64,000 nucleotides of DNA from Kordia sp. TARA_039_SRF (lineage in GTDB: Bacteria > Bacteroidota > Bacteroidia > Flavobacteriales > Flavobacteriaceae). Under the pieces are notes generated by a model. It was not told where the DNA came from, did no database searches, and was given only the letters and a program-made list of their open reading frames with translations. Where the stretch lies: contig SMNH02000009.1 in the NCBI GenBank assembly GCA_006383075.2, positions 91,143-155,142 of the forward strand, written 5' to 3'. The position numbers were made by a program, and so were the translations under genes. Shown in pieces: positions 1 through 9,103 of the stretch. How positions within the stretch are numbered: the first letter of the stretch is position 1; the number at the start of each line of letters is the position of its first letter.

Positions 1-511
1 ACTTATTGGCAGCTGCGGTATTCATACGCTCTGCCATCCAAATAATCATCACTTTATAACCGCCTTCATACGACTTTAACGTGAGCGATTTTACCACATC
101 CAATGCTTCATCAACACCAATTTGTCCTTGCTTGTTATCAATGCCGAGTAATTTATACCAATCAAACAAATTGCCATAAGGTTGCTCTTTCAAAAACTGC
201 CGCCATTCTTCTAAAAAGTGCTTGGAAACAGGATGACTTTTCACTTTATGATTTCCCGCCACAGGAAATGCAAAATGCAAATCGGGATGCGAAAAATGGT
301 TCAATTTCAAATTACAAGCTTCGTTTCCGCCCGTATTTTCACCGTTCACATTATTACACAAAACATACTGCGCGTACGCCACTGCCATTGGCAACGTTCC
401 GCAACCTTCAGGACCGACAAAAAGTTGTGCATGCGGAATGCGTCCGTTATCGGCACTCAATGTCAAATGTTTTTTAATATGGGTAAGTCCTAAAATATCC
501 TGAAAAAGCAT
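1..511 (-). CDS. holB: DNA polymerase III subunit delta' (partial, C-terminus off the left edge)
   Basis: Reading leftwards from the ATG at 509-511, the frame stays open for 170 codons to the window edge with no stop. The product begins MLFQDILGLTHIKKHL and then has IPHAQLFVGPEGCGTLPMA, the pattern of the AAA+ clamp-loader delta' subunit, which helps load the sliding clamp during replication. The P-loop is degenerate (GPEGCGTL, no lysine), as expected for delta', which does not hydrolyse ATP. A later stretch, YKVMIIWMAERMNTAAANK, matches the family's sensor region just after the Walker B position. The gene is divergent from pgk. The call rests on the N-terminal half only; DnaX is less likely because the P-loop lysine is missing. 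Confidence 0.85.
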   Translation of the reverse strand, partial: MLFQDILGLTHIKKHLTLSADNGRIPHAQLFVGPEGCGTLPMAVAYAQYVLCNNVNGENTGGNEACNLKLNHFSHPDLHFAFPVAGNHKVKSHPVSKHFLEEWRQFLKEQPYGNLFDWYKLLGIDNKQGQIGVDEALDVVKSLTLKSYEGGYKVMIIWMAERMNTAAANK

Positions 512-515
512 GTGA

Positions 516-523
516 CAAATATA
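516..523 (-). promoter_or_regulatory. candidate -7 box for holB
   Basis: On the minus strand the sequence is TATATTTG, an exact match to the Bacteroidota -7 consensus TAnnTTTG. It ends only 4 nt before the holB ATG, so a transcript from it would be nearly leaderless. No clear -33 TTG was seen at the usual spacing. Tentative. Confidence 0.3.
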
Positions 524-752
524 GTTGTAAGTGTTCAATTTTTGGGTGAAAGGCATGATAAAATCCTTGAAAAAGCATACTAAAAATGTCAAAAAGGAGC
601 CAAAAACCGTAATTTTAAGTCGCATAAGCGCCAACTAAAACGTTTGAAGGAAAAAAACTTCTCAAAAGTCCTTTTAAAAAATAGAAAACAACTTATCTTG
701 CTTACAAATTTAAGATGTAAAACAAGAGTTTAACTCATAAAAAAGAAATACT

Positions 753-1940
753 GTGAAAACGCTGAACGATTTTAATTTTAACGGTAAAAAAGCACTCATT
801 CGAGTAGATTTTAACGTGCCACTCAACGATAAATTTCAAGTAACAGATGATACGCGAATCAAAGCGGCAAAGCCAACCATTATCAAAATTTTGGAAGATG
901 GTGGAAGCTGTGTATTAATGTCGCACCTGGGAAGACCTAAAGGTTTTCAAGAAGAATTCTCGCTGCGTCATATTGTTAAAAAAGTATCTGAAATTATCGG
1001 TGTAGAAGTGAAATTTGCAGGAAATTGTATTGGAGAAGAAGCCGAAAAAGCTGTTACCGGATTGGATAATGGGGAAGTTTTATTACTAGAAAATCTACGT
1101 TTTCACGAAGAAGAAAAACTAGGTGATGAAAACTTTGCTGCGCAATTGGCAAAGTACGGAGATATTTACGTAAACGATGCATTCGGAACCGCGCACAGAG
1201 CGCATGCTTCTACAGCAATCATCGCGCAAAACTTTCCAGAAAAAAAGTGTTTCGGATTGTTATTGGCAAAAGAAATAGAAAGCATTGCCAAAGTGATGGA
1301 AACGGGCGAAAAACCAGTTACGGCGGTGTTGGGCGGCGCAAAAGTATCTTCCAAAATTACGATTATTGACAATATTTTAAATAAAATTGACCATTTAATC
1401 ATTGGTGGCGGAATGACGTTTACGTTCATCAAAGCGCAAGGCGGAAGTATTGGAAATTCATTGGTTGAAGATGACAAACTAGACTTGGCAAAAGAAATTA
1501 TGGCAGAAGCGAAAGCCAAAAATGTGACCATTCATTTACCGGTAGATTCTGTGATTGCTGATGCTTTCGCGAATGATGCCAACACCAAAGTAGAGGATGT
1601 CACTAAAATTCCAGACGATTGGATGGGATTGGATGCTGGTCCAGCAACGCAAGCAAAATTTGCAGAAGTCATTGCACAATCAAAAACCATTTTATGGAAC
1701 GGACCATTAGGCGTTTTTGAAATGCCAACCTTTGCTAAAGGAACCATCGCTTTAGGTGATGCCATTGCAGAAGCAACCAAAAAAGGAGCTTTCTCTTTAG
1801 TTGGCGGTGGCGATTCTGTAGCAGCGGTAAAACAATTCGGATTTGAATCCAAAGTAAGTTACGTAAGTACAGGCGGCGGCGCAATGCTGGAAAGCTTAGA
1901 AGGAAAAACATTGCCAGGAATCGCTGCGATTTTAGAGTAA
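753..1940 (+). CDS. pgk: phosphoglycerate kinase
   Basis: Cytosolic glycolytic enzyme that transfers phosphate from 1,3-bisphosphoglycerate to ADP. The 395-residue product has the usual family length. It begins [20 protein letters not shown], with the substrate-binding RVDFNVPL at about residues 17-24, SHLGRPKG near 58-65, GGAKVSSKI in the middle, NGPLGVFE, and the nucleotide-site [13 protein letters not shown] near the C-terminus. The start codon is GTG: the next in-frame Met lies far inside the conserved N-terminus, so GTG is well supported. It is a single-gene unit, divergent from holB and followed by a strong hairpin terminator. Confidence 0.97.
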   Translation: MKTLNDFNFNGKKALIRVDFNVPLNDKFQVTDDTRIKAAKPTIIKILEDGGSCVLMSHLGRPKGFQEEFSLRHIVKKVSEIIGVEVKFAGNCIGEEAEKAVTGLDNGEVLLLENLRFHEEEKLGDENFAAQLAKYGDIYVNDAFGTAHRAHASTAIIAQNFPEKKCFGLLLAKEIESIAKVMETGEKPVTAVLGGAKVSSKITIIDNILNKIDHLIIGGGMTFTFIKAQGGSIGNSLVEDDKLDLAKEIMAEAKAKNVTIHLPVDSVIADAFANDANTKVEDVTKIPDDWMGLDAGPATQAKFAEVIAQSKTILWNGPLGVFEMPTFAKGTIALGDAIAEATKKGAFSLVGGGDSVAAVKQFGFESKVSYVSTGGGAMLESLEGKTLPGIAAILE

Positions 1941-1965
1941 AAACCCTATAAAATATCAATATTTG

Positions 1966-1997
1966 AAAAAGTCCAATTCCCGTAGTTGGACTTTTTT
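1966..1997 (+). terminator. rho-independent terminator of pgk
   Basis: AAAAAGTCCAA at 1966-1976 pairs perfectly with TTGGACTTTTT at 1986-1996 around a 9-nt loop, and the right arm ends in a T-run. It starts 25 nt after the pgk stop. Confidence 0.9.
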
Positions 1998-2101
1998 CGT
2001 ATGCTGGAATTTCAAAATCCAACAAAAAAACACGAATTTAGCAGGAATTTCGTTTCTGTATGTAGAAAAACATGCAAAACCATCAAATTATAAGTTCGTA
2101 C

Positions 2102-3739
2102 ATGAAATATTTAGTAAGTATTCTCTTTTTATTGTTCACTTTCGTGGGAATGGCGCAAGAAGATGAAAAAAAGCCAACAATAGAAAAACCTGCGTTTAAA
2201 ATTGTAAAAGACACGGTCATTTTGGACGGAAAAAAAACCGTGATGACCGATACAATTTATCTCGATACTCAAAACGAAATCAAACGCTCCGCCGATGAGG
2301 TACTTCCACAATTAGACAGTCTAAAAACAGCACCAGAAAACAATCTGCTGCAAAAAGTCAATGAAAGTTATGTGTTGCTCGACAATCAAATGGCAGCAGA
2401 AATTGACAGTTTATGGCTGCGCGAATTGGGCGGAGAAGAATTGTTTGATACCATTCACAAAGAAATCTCCGAACTCAAATACGAACCTGTCGTTTATCAA
2501 GAGTTACCAACCGATACACTCAAAGCACGCTTGGCGGAATTGAATGCTAAAACACCTTTCAACATTGAATACAATCCGTCGTTGGAAAGTGTCATTCGCC
2601 GATTTTTAAAACGACGCAAAAAATCAATGGAACGCTTGATGAAAATCAGTCAGTATTACTTTCCAATGTTTGAGCAAGAATTGGCAAATCATAACATTCC
2701 GTTAGAAGTAAAATACTTGGCGATTGTAGAATCGGCACTAAATCCACGCGCACGTTCTCGCGTGGGCGCTACAGGTTTATGGCAATTTATGTATCAAACA
2801 GGAAAAATGTATGACTTAAACGTAAGTTCGTATGTAGATGATCGTCAAGACCCTGAAAAATCAACGGTTGCTGCATGTAAATATCTAGCGAGTTTATACA
2901 AAATATTTGGCGATTGGGATTTGGCGTTGGCAGCCTACAATTCCGGACCAGGAAACGTTTCCAAAGCGATTCGACGTTCGGGCGGTTATGAAAACTATTG
3001 GAATATCCGTTCCAACTTACCACGTGAAACAGCTGGATATTTGCCAGCGTTTCTAGCCACGATGTATATTTTTGAATACGCTGAAGAACATGGTTTTCAA
3101 GTAGATAAAATAGAAGTGCCGCATTTTGCGACTGACACCATTCGCGTGAAGCAATTACTGACGTTTGACCAAATTTCGGAAGTATTAAACGTCAAAGTAG
3201 AAGACATCCAATTTTTCAATCCAGCGTATAAATTAGACATCATTCCACACATAAAAGGAAGAGATTATGCTTTGCGGTTGCCAGTACAAGAAGTTGGAAA
3301 ATTTGTCAATAACGAAGAAGCCATTTACGCTTTAGCGAAAGAAGAATTGGCAAAGCGTGAAAAACCATTGCCACAACTTTTTGAAATGGACAAACGAACG
3401 CGTTATCGTGTGCGAAGTGGTGATTACTTGGGAAAAATTGCGAGACGATTTGGTGTTCGTGTGAGTGATATTAAACGTTGGAATGGTTTACGTTCAAATC
3501 GTTTGCGGATTGGACAACGCTTGACGATTTACCCTAAAAAACCAGGATTCGCCGCAAAAAAACCTTCGAAAAAACAAAAAAATATAAGCAATGCAAAAAC
3601 CTACACGGTTAAGTCTGGCGACTCCTTGTGGAGCATTGCACAAAAATTTCCAGGAGTTTCTGTGAAAAATATTCAAAAATGGAACGATATTCGCGGGAAT
3701 AAATTGAAACCTGGCATGAAACTCAAGGTTTCCAAATAA
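2102..3739 (+). CDS. MltD-like lytic transglycosylase with two LysM domains
   Basis: Predicted exported murein lytic transglycosylase that cleaves peptidoglycan glycan strands. I chose the ATG at 2102 because it gives a clean signal peptide (MKYLVSILFLLFTFVGMAQ); an in-frame ATG at 2072 would only add ten polar residues. The SLT domain covers roughly residues 180-330, with the catalytic Glu near residue 210 in LAIVESALNP, followed by GATGLWQFM and LALAAYNSGPGNV. Two LysM domains end the protein (about 435-478, YRVRSGDYLGKIARRFG, and 501-545, YTVKSGDSLWSIAQKF) and should bind peptidoglycan. The order SLT then LysM repeats is that of MltD. The DUF4837 lipoprotein gene follows after 27 nt, probably in one transcript. 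Confidence 0.92.
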   Translation: MKYLVSILFLLFTFVGMAQEDEKKPTIEKPAFKIVKDTVILDGKKTVMTDTIYLDTQNEIKRSADEVLPQLDSLKTAPENNLLQKVNESYVLLDNQMAAEIDSLWLRELGGEELFDTIHKEISELKYEPVVYQELPTDTLKARLAELNAKTPFNIEYNPSLESVIRRFLKRRKKSMERLMKISQYYFPMFEQELANHNIPLEVKYLAIVESALNPRARSRVGATGLWQFMYQTGKMYDLNVSSYVDDRQDPEKSTVAACKYLASLYKIFGDWDLALAAYNSGPGNVSKAIRRSGGYENYWNIRSNLPRETAGYLPAFLATMYIFEYAEEHGFQVDKIEVPHFATDTIRVKQLLTFDQISEVLNVKVEDIQFFNPAYKLDIIPHIKGRDYALRLPVQEVGKFVNNEEAIYALAKEELAKREKPLPQLFEMDKRTRYRVRSGDYLGKIARRFGVRVSDIKRWNGLRSNRLRIGQRLTIYPKKPGFAAKKPSKKQKNISNAKTYTVKSGDSLWSIAQKFPGVSVKNIQKWNDIRGNKLKPGMKLKVSK

Positions 3740-3766
3740 TAATAACAAACCTAAAATAGATTTCTT

Positions 3767-4753
3767 GTGAAAAAATTATACATATTTTTATTCGTTTTGG
3801 CACTATTTGCCTCTTGCGAAGATCCAAAAGATAAAGACGTTGCAGCACAATATTTACCATTATCAGCAGGAAAGGTAAACATGCTCGCTGTTGTGATGGA
3901 TGTTGACCAATGGAAAGGAAAAATAGGAGACAGCATCCGCAACATATACGGAGCTCCAACGGATGGTTTGCCAATGGAAGAACCGCTTTTCTCTTTAAAA
4001 CAAATCAATCCAGAACTCTTTCAAAGTCCTATAACGCACTACCGAAGTGTACTACTCATTGAATCGTCCGACAAAAAACAATACGAAGTACGCGAAAATG
4101 TATTCGCCAAACCACAAAGAATTATTTACGTTTCTGGTTCGGAAGAAGAAATCATTCAGCAACTCAGTCAAAATGCTGAGAGCGCAATTGAAGTCTTTAA
4201 AAACAACGAATTAGTTTCCAAGCAACGATTCATCAATAACGCATTAAGTAATGACAAAACCTTGGAAGAAACCTTTGGTATATCTATTAATATTCCATCC
4301 GTTTACAAAATGGTAAAGAAGGAAGATAACTTTGTTTGGTACGAGCGAAAAGTAAAAAATGGTACCATGAATATCATTGCGTATACCATGCCGTATGGCA
4401 GTATTCCAAAAGGAGATACTACAGTGGATGCTATTATAAAAATGCGCGATTCAATAGGAGAAGCGTATGTGCCAGGAAAAGACCCCGAAACGATGTATAT
4501 GATTACGGAAAAAGCCTATGCACCGTATTTATACGAAGCAGAAATAGATAACAAATTTGCCTTTGAAACCAAAGGAATGTGGGAGATTTATGGCTATCAA
4601 ATGGCAGGACCGTTTATCAACTATGTTGTAGATGATAAAGAGCACAATCGTTTGATGGTTATTGAAGGATTTACCTTTGCACCGTCGGAAGACAAGCGCG
4701 ATTTTATGTTTGAAATAGAAGCGATTCTAAAATCGTTGAAGATTCAAAAATAA
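3767..4753 (+). CDS. DUF4837 family lipoprotein
   Basis: Predicted lipoprotein of 328 residues. A GTG start gives MKKLYIFLFVLALFASCEDP, a lipoprotein signal with the acceptor cysteine at residue 17; the next in-frame Met is near residue 43, after the signal, so GTG is preferred. Length and composition fit DUF4837, a family known mainly from Bacteroidota and of unknown function. It follows the MltD-like gene by 27 nt, which suggests a role at the cell envelope. A terminator lies downstream at 4978-5010. The family assignment is from memory of its pattern; no catalytic motif is apparent. Confidence 0.82.
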   Translation: MKKLYIFLFVLALFASCEDPKDKDVAAQYLPLSAGKVNMLAVVMDVDQWKGKIGDSIRNIYGAPTDGLPMEEPLFSLKQINPELFQSPITHYRSVLLIESSDKKQYEVRENVFAKPQRIIYVSGSEEEIIQQLSQNAESAIEVFKNNELVSKQRFINNALSNDKTLEETFGISINIPSVYKMVKKEDNFVWYERKVKNGTMNIIAYTMPYGSIPKGDTTVDAIIKMRDSIGEAYVPGKDPETMYMITEKAYAPYLYEAEIDNKFAFETKGMWEIYGYQMAGPFINYVVDDKEHNRLMVIEGFTFAPSEDKRDFMFEIEAILKSLKIQK

Positions 4754-4832
4754 CAGCTGATAATACTAAAAGAATGTGAGTTCGCCTTAAGAAATCACTA
4801 TGTAATTCATAATTCACTGAGGAATAACTAAT

Positions 4833-4908
4833 TGTCAGTTCGAGCGCAGTCGAGAACAGCTAAGAATTGATAATTTCAAAAGGAATCTCGACTGCGCTCG
4901 ATTTGACA
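4833..4908. repeat. long imperfect inverted repeat in the DUF4837-tex gap
   Basis: The left arm (4833-4855) contains GTTCGAGCGCAGTCGAGA; the right arm (4886-4908) is its reverse complement with 2 mismatches in 23 nt, around a 30-nt spacer. There is no T-run, so it is not a standard terminator. It is much richer in G+C than its surroundings and looks like a dispersed intergenic palindromic element. The rest of the 324-bp gap holds the 4978-5010 terminator and no gene. Confidence 0.75.
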
Positions 4909-4977
4909 TTGAGTATAATCTATTAGTAATCAGTCATATAATAAAATAGTTATATCTAACTCACGTTAAAAATATTC

Positions 4978-5010
4978 AAAAGCATCTAAGGCATCCTTAG
5001 GTGCTTTTTT
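4978..5010 (+). terminator. rho-independent terminator after DUF4837
   Basis: AAAAGCATCTAAG pairs with CTTAGGTGCTTTT (one G-U wobble) around a 5-nt loop and runs into six T. It separates the DUF4837 unit from tex. Confidence 0.8.
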
Positions 5011-5077
5011 AGTACATTGCAAATCCAAAAGAAGCTTTTCAATTCTTCAATCTTTTAATTTTTCAATACAAAAAGAA

Positions 5078-7204
5078 ATGACCTTACTTCACTACATACA
5101 ATCACAATTGTCTTTGCCAGAACGAAGCATTTTAAAAACCGTTGAATTGCTCAATGAAGATTGTACCATTCCTTTTATAGCACGCTATCGAAAAGAAATG
5201 ACAGGAAATTTGGATGAAGTGCAAATTGGTCAAATTGTCAAACTGAAAACTGCCTTTGAAGAGCTCGAAAAACGACGCGAAGCCATTTTAAAAGCCATTA
5301 CTGAGCAAGATGCCTTAACGCCACAATTACAAGAAAAAATCGCGAAAGCGAAAACCTTAACTGCGTTGGAAGATTTGTATTTGCCGTTCAAAAAGAAACG
5401 CAAAACCAAAGCTTCTGTAGCTCGAGAAAACGGCTTGGAACCATTGGCAAAAATCATCATGAAACAACAACACCAAGATGTGGAACATGCTGCGCAACGT
5501 TTTGTAAAAGGTGAGGTGGAATCTATTGAAAAAGCGCTAGAAGGCGCGCGTTATATTATTGCGGAGTGGATTAACGAAAACGAATACGTTCGAAACAAAA
5601 TAAGACGTCTCTATCAACGAAAAGCTACGATTGCTACCAAAGTAGTCAAAACCAAAAAAGACGACGATACAGCGCAAAAATACAAGCAATATTTTGACTG
5701 GAGCGAATCGCTTCACCGAACGCCTTCACATCGATTGCTGGCAATGCTTCGCGCAGAAAAAGAAGGTTTTATCAAACTAAAAATTGAAGTTGACAAAGAA
5801 GAAGCATTGGACATTATTGACAGAATGATTATCAAAACCGATGTTACTTCTTGTACTGATCAAATTTTTATCGCTATTGCAGATGCGTACAAGCGTTTGT
5901 TGTCGCCAGCCATTGTCAACGAAGTCTTGAACGAAGCCAAAGCCAAAGCCGATGCAACGGCAATTTCAGTCTTTGCAGATAATTTAAAACAATTGTTATT
6001 GGGCGCGCCGTTGGGACAAAAACGTGTATTGGCAATCGATCCTGGATTTGCTTCAGGTTGTAAAGTAGTGTGTTTGGACGAACAAGGCGATTTGTTACAT
6101 AATGAAAATATTTATCCGCATCCGCCGCAGCGAGAAACAGCTCAGGCTGGAAAAAAAATTCGTTCGTTGGTTAATGCGTATAAAATTCAGGCGATTGCGA
6201 TTGGTAATGGAACCGCTTCACGCGAAACGGAATTCTTTGTGAAGAAGATTCAATTTGATCGCGATTTGCAAGTATTTGTGGTCAATGAAGCTGGCGCATC
6301 GGTGTACTCGGCCTCTAAAATTGCTCGTGCCGAATTTCCGAATTACGATGTTACAGTCCGTGGAGCCGTTTCTATTGGAAGGCGATTGAAAGATCCGTTG
6401 GCAGAACTCGTAAAAATTGATCCGAAAGCAATTGGCGTGGGACAATACCAACACGATGTTGATCAAAGCAAATTAAAAGAAGAATTAGACACGGTTGTGA
6501 TGAGTTGTGTAAATGCAGTTGGTGTCAATGTAAATACAGCAAGCAGCGCGTTGTTGAGTTACGTATCTGGCATTGGTGTGAATTTGGCAGAAAATATTGT
6601 GAATTATCGTTCTGAACATGGAAAAATTGCGTCGCGTCGTAGTTTGAAAGACGTTCCACGTTTAGGTCCAAAAGCGTTTCAGCAAGCCGCGGCATTTTTA
6701 CGAATTACAGATGGTAAACATCCGTTGGACAATTCTACCGTGCATCCTGAAAGTTATCATATTGTAGAAAAAATGGCGAAAGACGTAAAGCTTTCCGTTG
6801 ACGAATTGATTGGAAACAAAGCAGTTTTACACAACATAAAACTAGAAAAATATTGCACAGAAAGCATCGGATTGCCTACCTTAAACGACATCATAAAAGA
6901 ACTTGAAAAACCAGGTATTGATCCGCGAAAAGCTGCTAAACTTTTTGAATTTGACCCAAATGTAAAAACCATTGCAGATGTCAAAGTTGGAATGTCTCTG
7001 CCTGGAATTGTCAACAACATCACCAATTTTGGTTGTTTTGTAGATATTGGCATCAAAGAAAGCGGTTTGGTACACATTTCCAAGTTGGCAAACGAATTTA
7101 TCAGCGATGTTAATTCCGTTGTCAAACTGCACCAACATGTGGTGGTAAAAGTCGTTGAGGTAGATGAAGCTAGAAAGCGAATTCAGTTGTCAATGATAGA
7201 CTAA
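5078..7204 (+). CDS. tex: Tex family RNA-binding protein
   Basis: Cytosolic nucleic-acid-binding protein of the Tex/Spt6-like family, linked to transcription-associated RNA handling. The 708-residue product has the full family layout: an N-terminal helical part with IPFIARYRKEMTGNLDEVQI, a YqgF/RNase H-like domain starting near residue 318 (VLAIDPGFASGCKVV), a helix-hairpin-helix region (VGVNVNTASSALLSYVSGIG and DVPRLGPKAFQQAAAFLRI), and a C-terminal S1 domain from about 640 (VNNITNFGCFVDIGIKESG). It appears to be a single-gene unit, preceded by a terminator and convergent with the next gene. Confidence 0.96.
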   Translation: MTLLHYIQSQLSLPERSILKTVELLNEDCTIPFIARYRKEMTGNLDEVQIGQIVKLKTAFEELEKRREAILKAITEQDALTPQLQEKIAKAKTLTALEDLYLPFKKKRKTKASVARENGLEPLAKIIMKQQHQDVEHAAQRFVKGEVESIEKALEGARYIIAEWINENEYVRNKIRRLYQRKATIATKVVKTKKDDDTAQKYKQYFDWSESLHRTPSHRLLAMLRAEKEGFIKLKIEVDKEEALDIIDRMIIKTDVTSCTDQIFIAIADAYKRLLSPAIVNEVLNEAKAKADATAISVFADNLKQLLLGAPLGQKRVLAIDPGFASGCKVVCLDEQGDLLHNENIYPHPPQRETAQAGKKIRSLVNAYKIQAIAIGNGTASRETEFFVKKIQFDRDLQVFVVNEAGASVYSASKIARAEFPNYDVTVRGAVSIGRRLKDPLAELVKIDPKAIGVGQYQHDVDQSKLKEELDTVVMSCVNAVGVNVNTASSALLSYVSGIGVNLAENIVNYRSEHGKIASRRSLKDVPRLGPKAFQQAAAFLRITDGKHPLDNSTVHPESYHIVEKMAKDVKLSVDELIGNKAVLHNIKLEKYCTESIGLPTLNDIIKELEKPGIDPRKAAKLFEFDPNVKTIADVKVGMSLPGIVNNITNFGCFVDIGIKESGLVHISKLANEFISDVNSVVKLHQHVVVKVVEVDEARKRIQLSMID

Positions 7205-7242
7205 ACGAATAATTTTTAGCAAGCTTTTAGCAAGCAAAAATA

Positions 7243-7959
7243 CTATTGATTTATATCCTTTCGTTTTATAATCATGAATTGTTTAAGTGCCTTATATTCA
7301 ACTTCTTGTTCCCAAGTGCCGGCATAGTTTTTTAGAAGTTCCATTCCATCATCCCATTGTTCATTATTAAGCGTACATTCAATAGCAAGTTGCGCTGAAT
7401 TTTGTTTGCTTACGTACAATTTCAAAGAATTCATTTCTTGACTCAAAGGAGCTGATTTTAAACCTTCTTTCAATAAATTGAATAAAGTATCTTCCTTTGG
7501 AGCTTCTATCCATTCTCCTTGACATACAGATTTACTTGTATATACCTCCCAATCTTCTGCCTTTGCGTGAAAAGAATAATTAGGAACAACGTCTGTAGTA
7601 AGAGTCTTTGTCAGTGTTTCAAAAAAGTCATGAATATATTCTTCCGTCAGCATAGCGACTTTAGTTTCAACAGAATCGCCTAAACCTGTTAAATACGTTA
7701 CAATTCCATCTGGAAAATGTGTTGGATGAATGGTAATTACCATCATAGGAAGCATCATAGGATGATAATCGCCAGGCATTGGTGCTGTAGCAATTTCTAT
7801 TTCATCATTGACTTCCAAAGCAGCGTATTTACTAGAAAAAGCAACTGAGTGTCCTAGTGCTTCTAATTGTGTTTTTAAGTGAGTTAATAAAAAAGCATTT
7901 ACATTTATCTCTTCTTGTTTCGCTTTCTTTTTAGGTTTTAAAAAATCAAAAAATCCCAT
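7243..7959 (-). CDS. hypothetical cytosolic protein (possibly DUF6348)
   Basis: A 238-residue soluble protein with no signal peptide. It begins MGFFDFLKPKKKAKQEEINV; the central part has a methionine- and proline-rich strand (GDYHPMMLPMMVITIHP) and the C-terminal half is acidic with several tryptophans (QWDDGMELLKNYAGTW). I do not recognise it firmly; the general pattern recalls DUF6348-type proteins, but that is uncertain. It is convergent with tex (38 nt between stops) and lies just downstream of a decayed gene remnant on the same strand. Confidence 0.6.
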   Translation of the reverse strand: MGFFDFLKPKKKAKQEEINVNAFLLTHLKTQLEALGHSVAFSSKYAALEVNDEIEIATAPMPGDYHPMMLPMMVITIHPTHFPDGIVTYLTGLGDSVETKVAMLTEEYIHDFFETLTKTLTTDVVPNYSFHAKAEDWEVYTSKSVCQGEWIEAPKEDTLFNLLKEGLKSAPLSQEMNSLKLYVSKQNSAQLAIECTLNNEQWDDGMELLKNYAGTWEQEVEYKALKQFMIIKRKDINQ

Positions 7960-7992
7960 GTAATTTATATGTAATTTTGTTTTATGAACTAT

Positions 7993-8134
7993 TTATGAAA
8001 GTTGCTTTTTAACGTCTTCAAGCAATCTTATTCCTTTTTCTTGCAAGTCTGCCTTTTACTTCAGACCAATTTCCAGAGTTGATAAAACACAGATGTTCAG
8101 CATCTATGTTTACGTAGCCGCATTTGTATGTAAG
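7993..8134 (-). pseudogene. decayed gene remnant with a frameshift
   Basis: On the minus strand, a protein-like stretch from 8134 reads LTYKCGYVNIDAEHLCFI and on to NSGNWSEVK. It then loses frame at a run of A (T-run at 8054-8057 on the plus strand) and continues in the neighbouring frame as ADLQEKGIRLLEDVKKQLS to a stop at 7993-7995. The two parts join smoothly if one base is restored. An in-frame TAG (8135-8137) lies just before the first part, so the 5' end is lost. The parent family is not recognised. Confidence 0.5.
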
Positions 8135-8170
8135 CTATTCTTTCATTTTATAATCTTAAAAAAGAATGAC

Positions 8171-8689
8171 CTATTTCACCTGAAACGTATCAAAAATCTT
8201 TCGTGCAGTGGTTATATAGTCGTCAAAATTATCAACCGTACAAGTTAGCGTCAGTACATACGCAGTTTCGTTGATAACATAATAACGCTGTTCAAACTGT
8301 AAGTTAAAACCACTTTGTTTGCCTACATATACCAAACGGTGATAGGGTATTTTACCATTGGTAATTCGCTCACTTTGGGTAATTTTTCCACCTTTTAACA
8401 TGCTTTTAATTTGCTGCTCAGAAAGTTTGGTATACGAATCAAGATTTAAGTTGTATCCTTTTAAATCTTGAACAACTACATTAATATTTTCACTAAAAGT
8501 ATCGTCTGCGGAAGTTGCAGGTGCGTACAAAATCAAATCAACGCCAACATTGTTTGAAGTTTCTGATTTCCATTCGGAAGGATATTGTATTGAAAAATTG
8601 TCTAATTTCTTTGTTTTCCAAGATTTTTGAGCGTTTACAGTTACATTCACAAATGCAACTAGGAGTATAAAAAGTGTTATTTTTTTCAT
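8171..8689 (-). CDS. secreted DcrB/PsbP-like protein
   Basis: A 172-residue exported protein. I chose the ATG at 8689, giving the signal peptide MKKITLFILLVAFVNVTVNA; an upstream in-frame ATG at 8752 would only add a polar leader. The mature part (LDNFSIQYPSEWKSE near the start, EQRYYVINETAYVLTLTC later, and ARKIFDTFQVK at the end) has the pattern of the DcrB/PsbP-like fold (DUF1795-type), periplasmic or surface proteins of mostly unknown function. It follows tatA on the same strand, but a terminator lies between them. Confidence 0.7.
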   Translation of the reverse strand: MKKITLFILLVAFVNVTVNAQKSWKTKKLDNFSIQYPSEWKSETSNNVGVDLILYAPATSADDTFSENINVVVQDLKGYNLNLDSYTKLSEQQIKSMLKGGKITQSERITNGKIPYHRLVYVGKQSGFNLQFEQRYYVINETAYVLTLTCTVDNFDDYITTARKIFDTFQVK

Positions 8690-8740
8690 GTATGTAAATT
8701 TTGTCGATTGCTTAAAACTACTTCTTTCTGAGGTATAAAC

Positions 8741-8770
8741 AAAAAAATCCACGCTATTGTGGCGTGGATT
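8741..8770 (-). terminator. rho-independent terminator of tatA
   Basis: Read on the minus strand, AATCCACGC (8770-8762) pairs perfectly with GCGTGGATT (8754-8746) around a 7-nt loop and is followed by a T-run (8745-8741). It lies 26 nt after the tatA stop. Confidence 0.88.
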
Positions 8771-8796
8771 CAGTATTTTTTATATCAAATAGAAAA

Positions 8797-8985
8797 CTAT
8801 TCTTTCTCTACTTTCTTTGTATCGTCGTCTCCTTTGGTGGCGTCTTTAAACTCTTTAATTCCGCTACCTAAGCCGCGCATTAATTCTGGAATCTTTCTTC
8901 CACCGAATAATAGCAATACAACAACTACAATTAAAATAATTGAATATCCTCCAGGAATGGCTAAAAACATATGTAATGACATCAT
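8797..8985 (-). CDS. tatA: Sec-independent translocase subunit TatA
   Basis: Small inner-membrane protein of 62 residues that forms the pore-like part of the twin-arginine translocase for folded proteins. One membrane helix ([21 protein letters not shown]) is followed by the family's amphipathic helix with [15 protein letters not shown] and a short acidic/basic tail. The FGGRKIPEL hinge is typical of TatA/TatE. The ATG at 8985 was kept, but a start at the internal Met of MFLAIPGGY is possible. tatB and tatC are not in the window, as is common in Bacteroidota, where tat genes are scattered. Confidence 0.93.
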   Translation of the reverse strand: MMSLHMFLAIPGGYSIILIVVVVLLLFGGRKIPELMRGLGSGIKEFKDATKGDDDTKKVEKE

Positions 8986-9005
8986 AATGATTCGTATTTA
9001 AGTTA

Positions 9006-9013
9006 CAAAGGTA
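9006..9013 (-). promoter_or_regulatory. candidate -7 box for tatA
   Basis: The minus strand reads TACCTTTG, an exact TAnnTTTG match, ending 20 nt before the tatA ATG. No convincing -33 TTG was found. Confidence 0.45.
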
Positions 9014-9103
9014 AAAATAAATAGATACCTATCGCTACAGAAGCACAAAAAAAACACTTTCATACGCTATAAACCTACTATTTTTATTTTTAAGTTTGTA
9101 TCC

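Noticed and set aside
103..493. Two overlapping plus-strand open frames at the left edge
   Set aside because: They lie antisense to the holB coding frame, which has clear delta' motifs; their proteins have no recognisable pattern.
7205..7242. Possible terminator between tex and the minus-strand gene
   Set aside because: The repeated TAGCAAGC is mainly a direct repeat; only a 4-bp stem can form, too weak to call.
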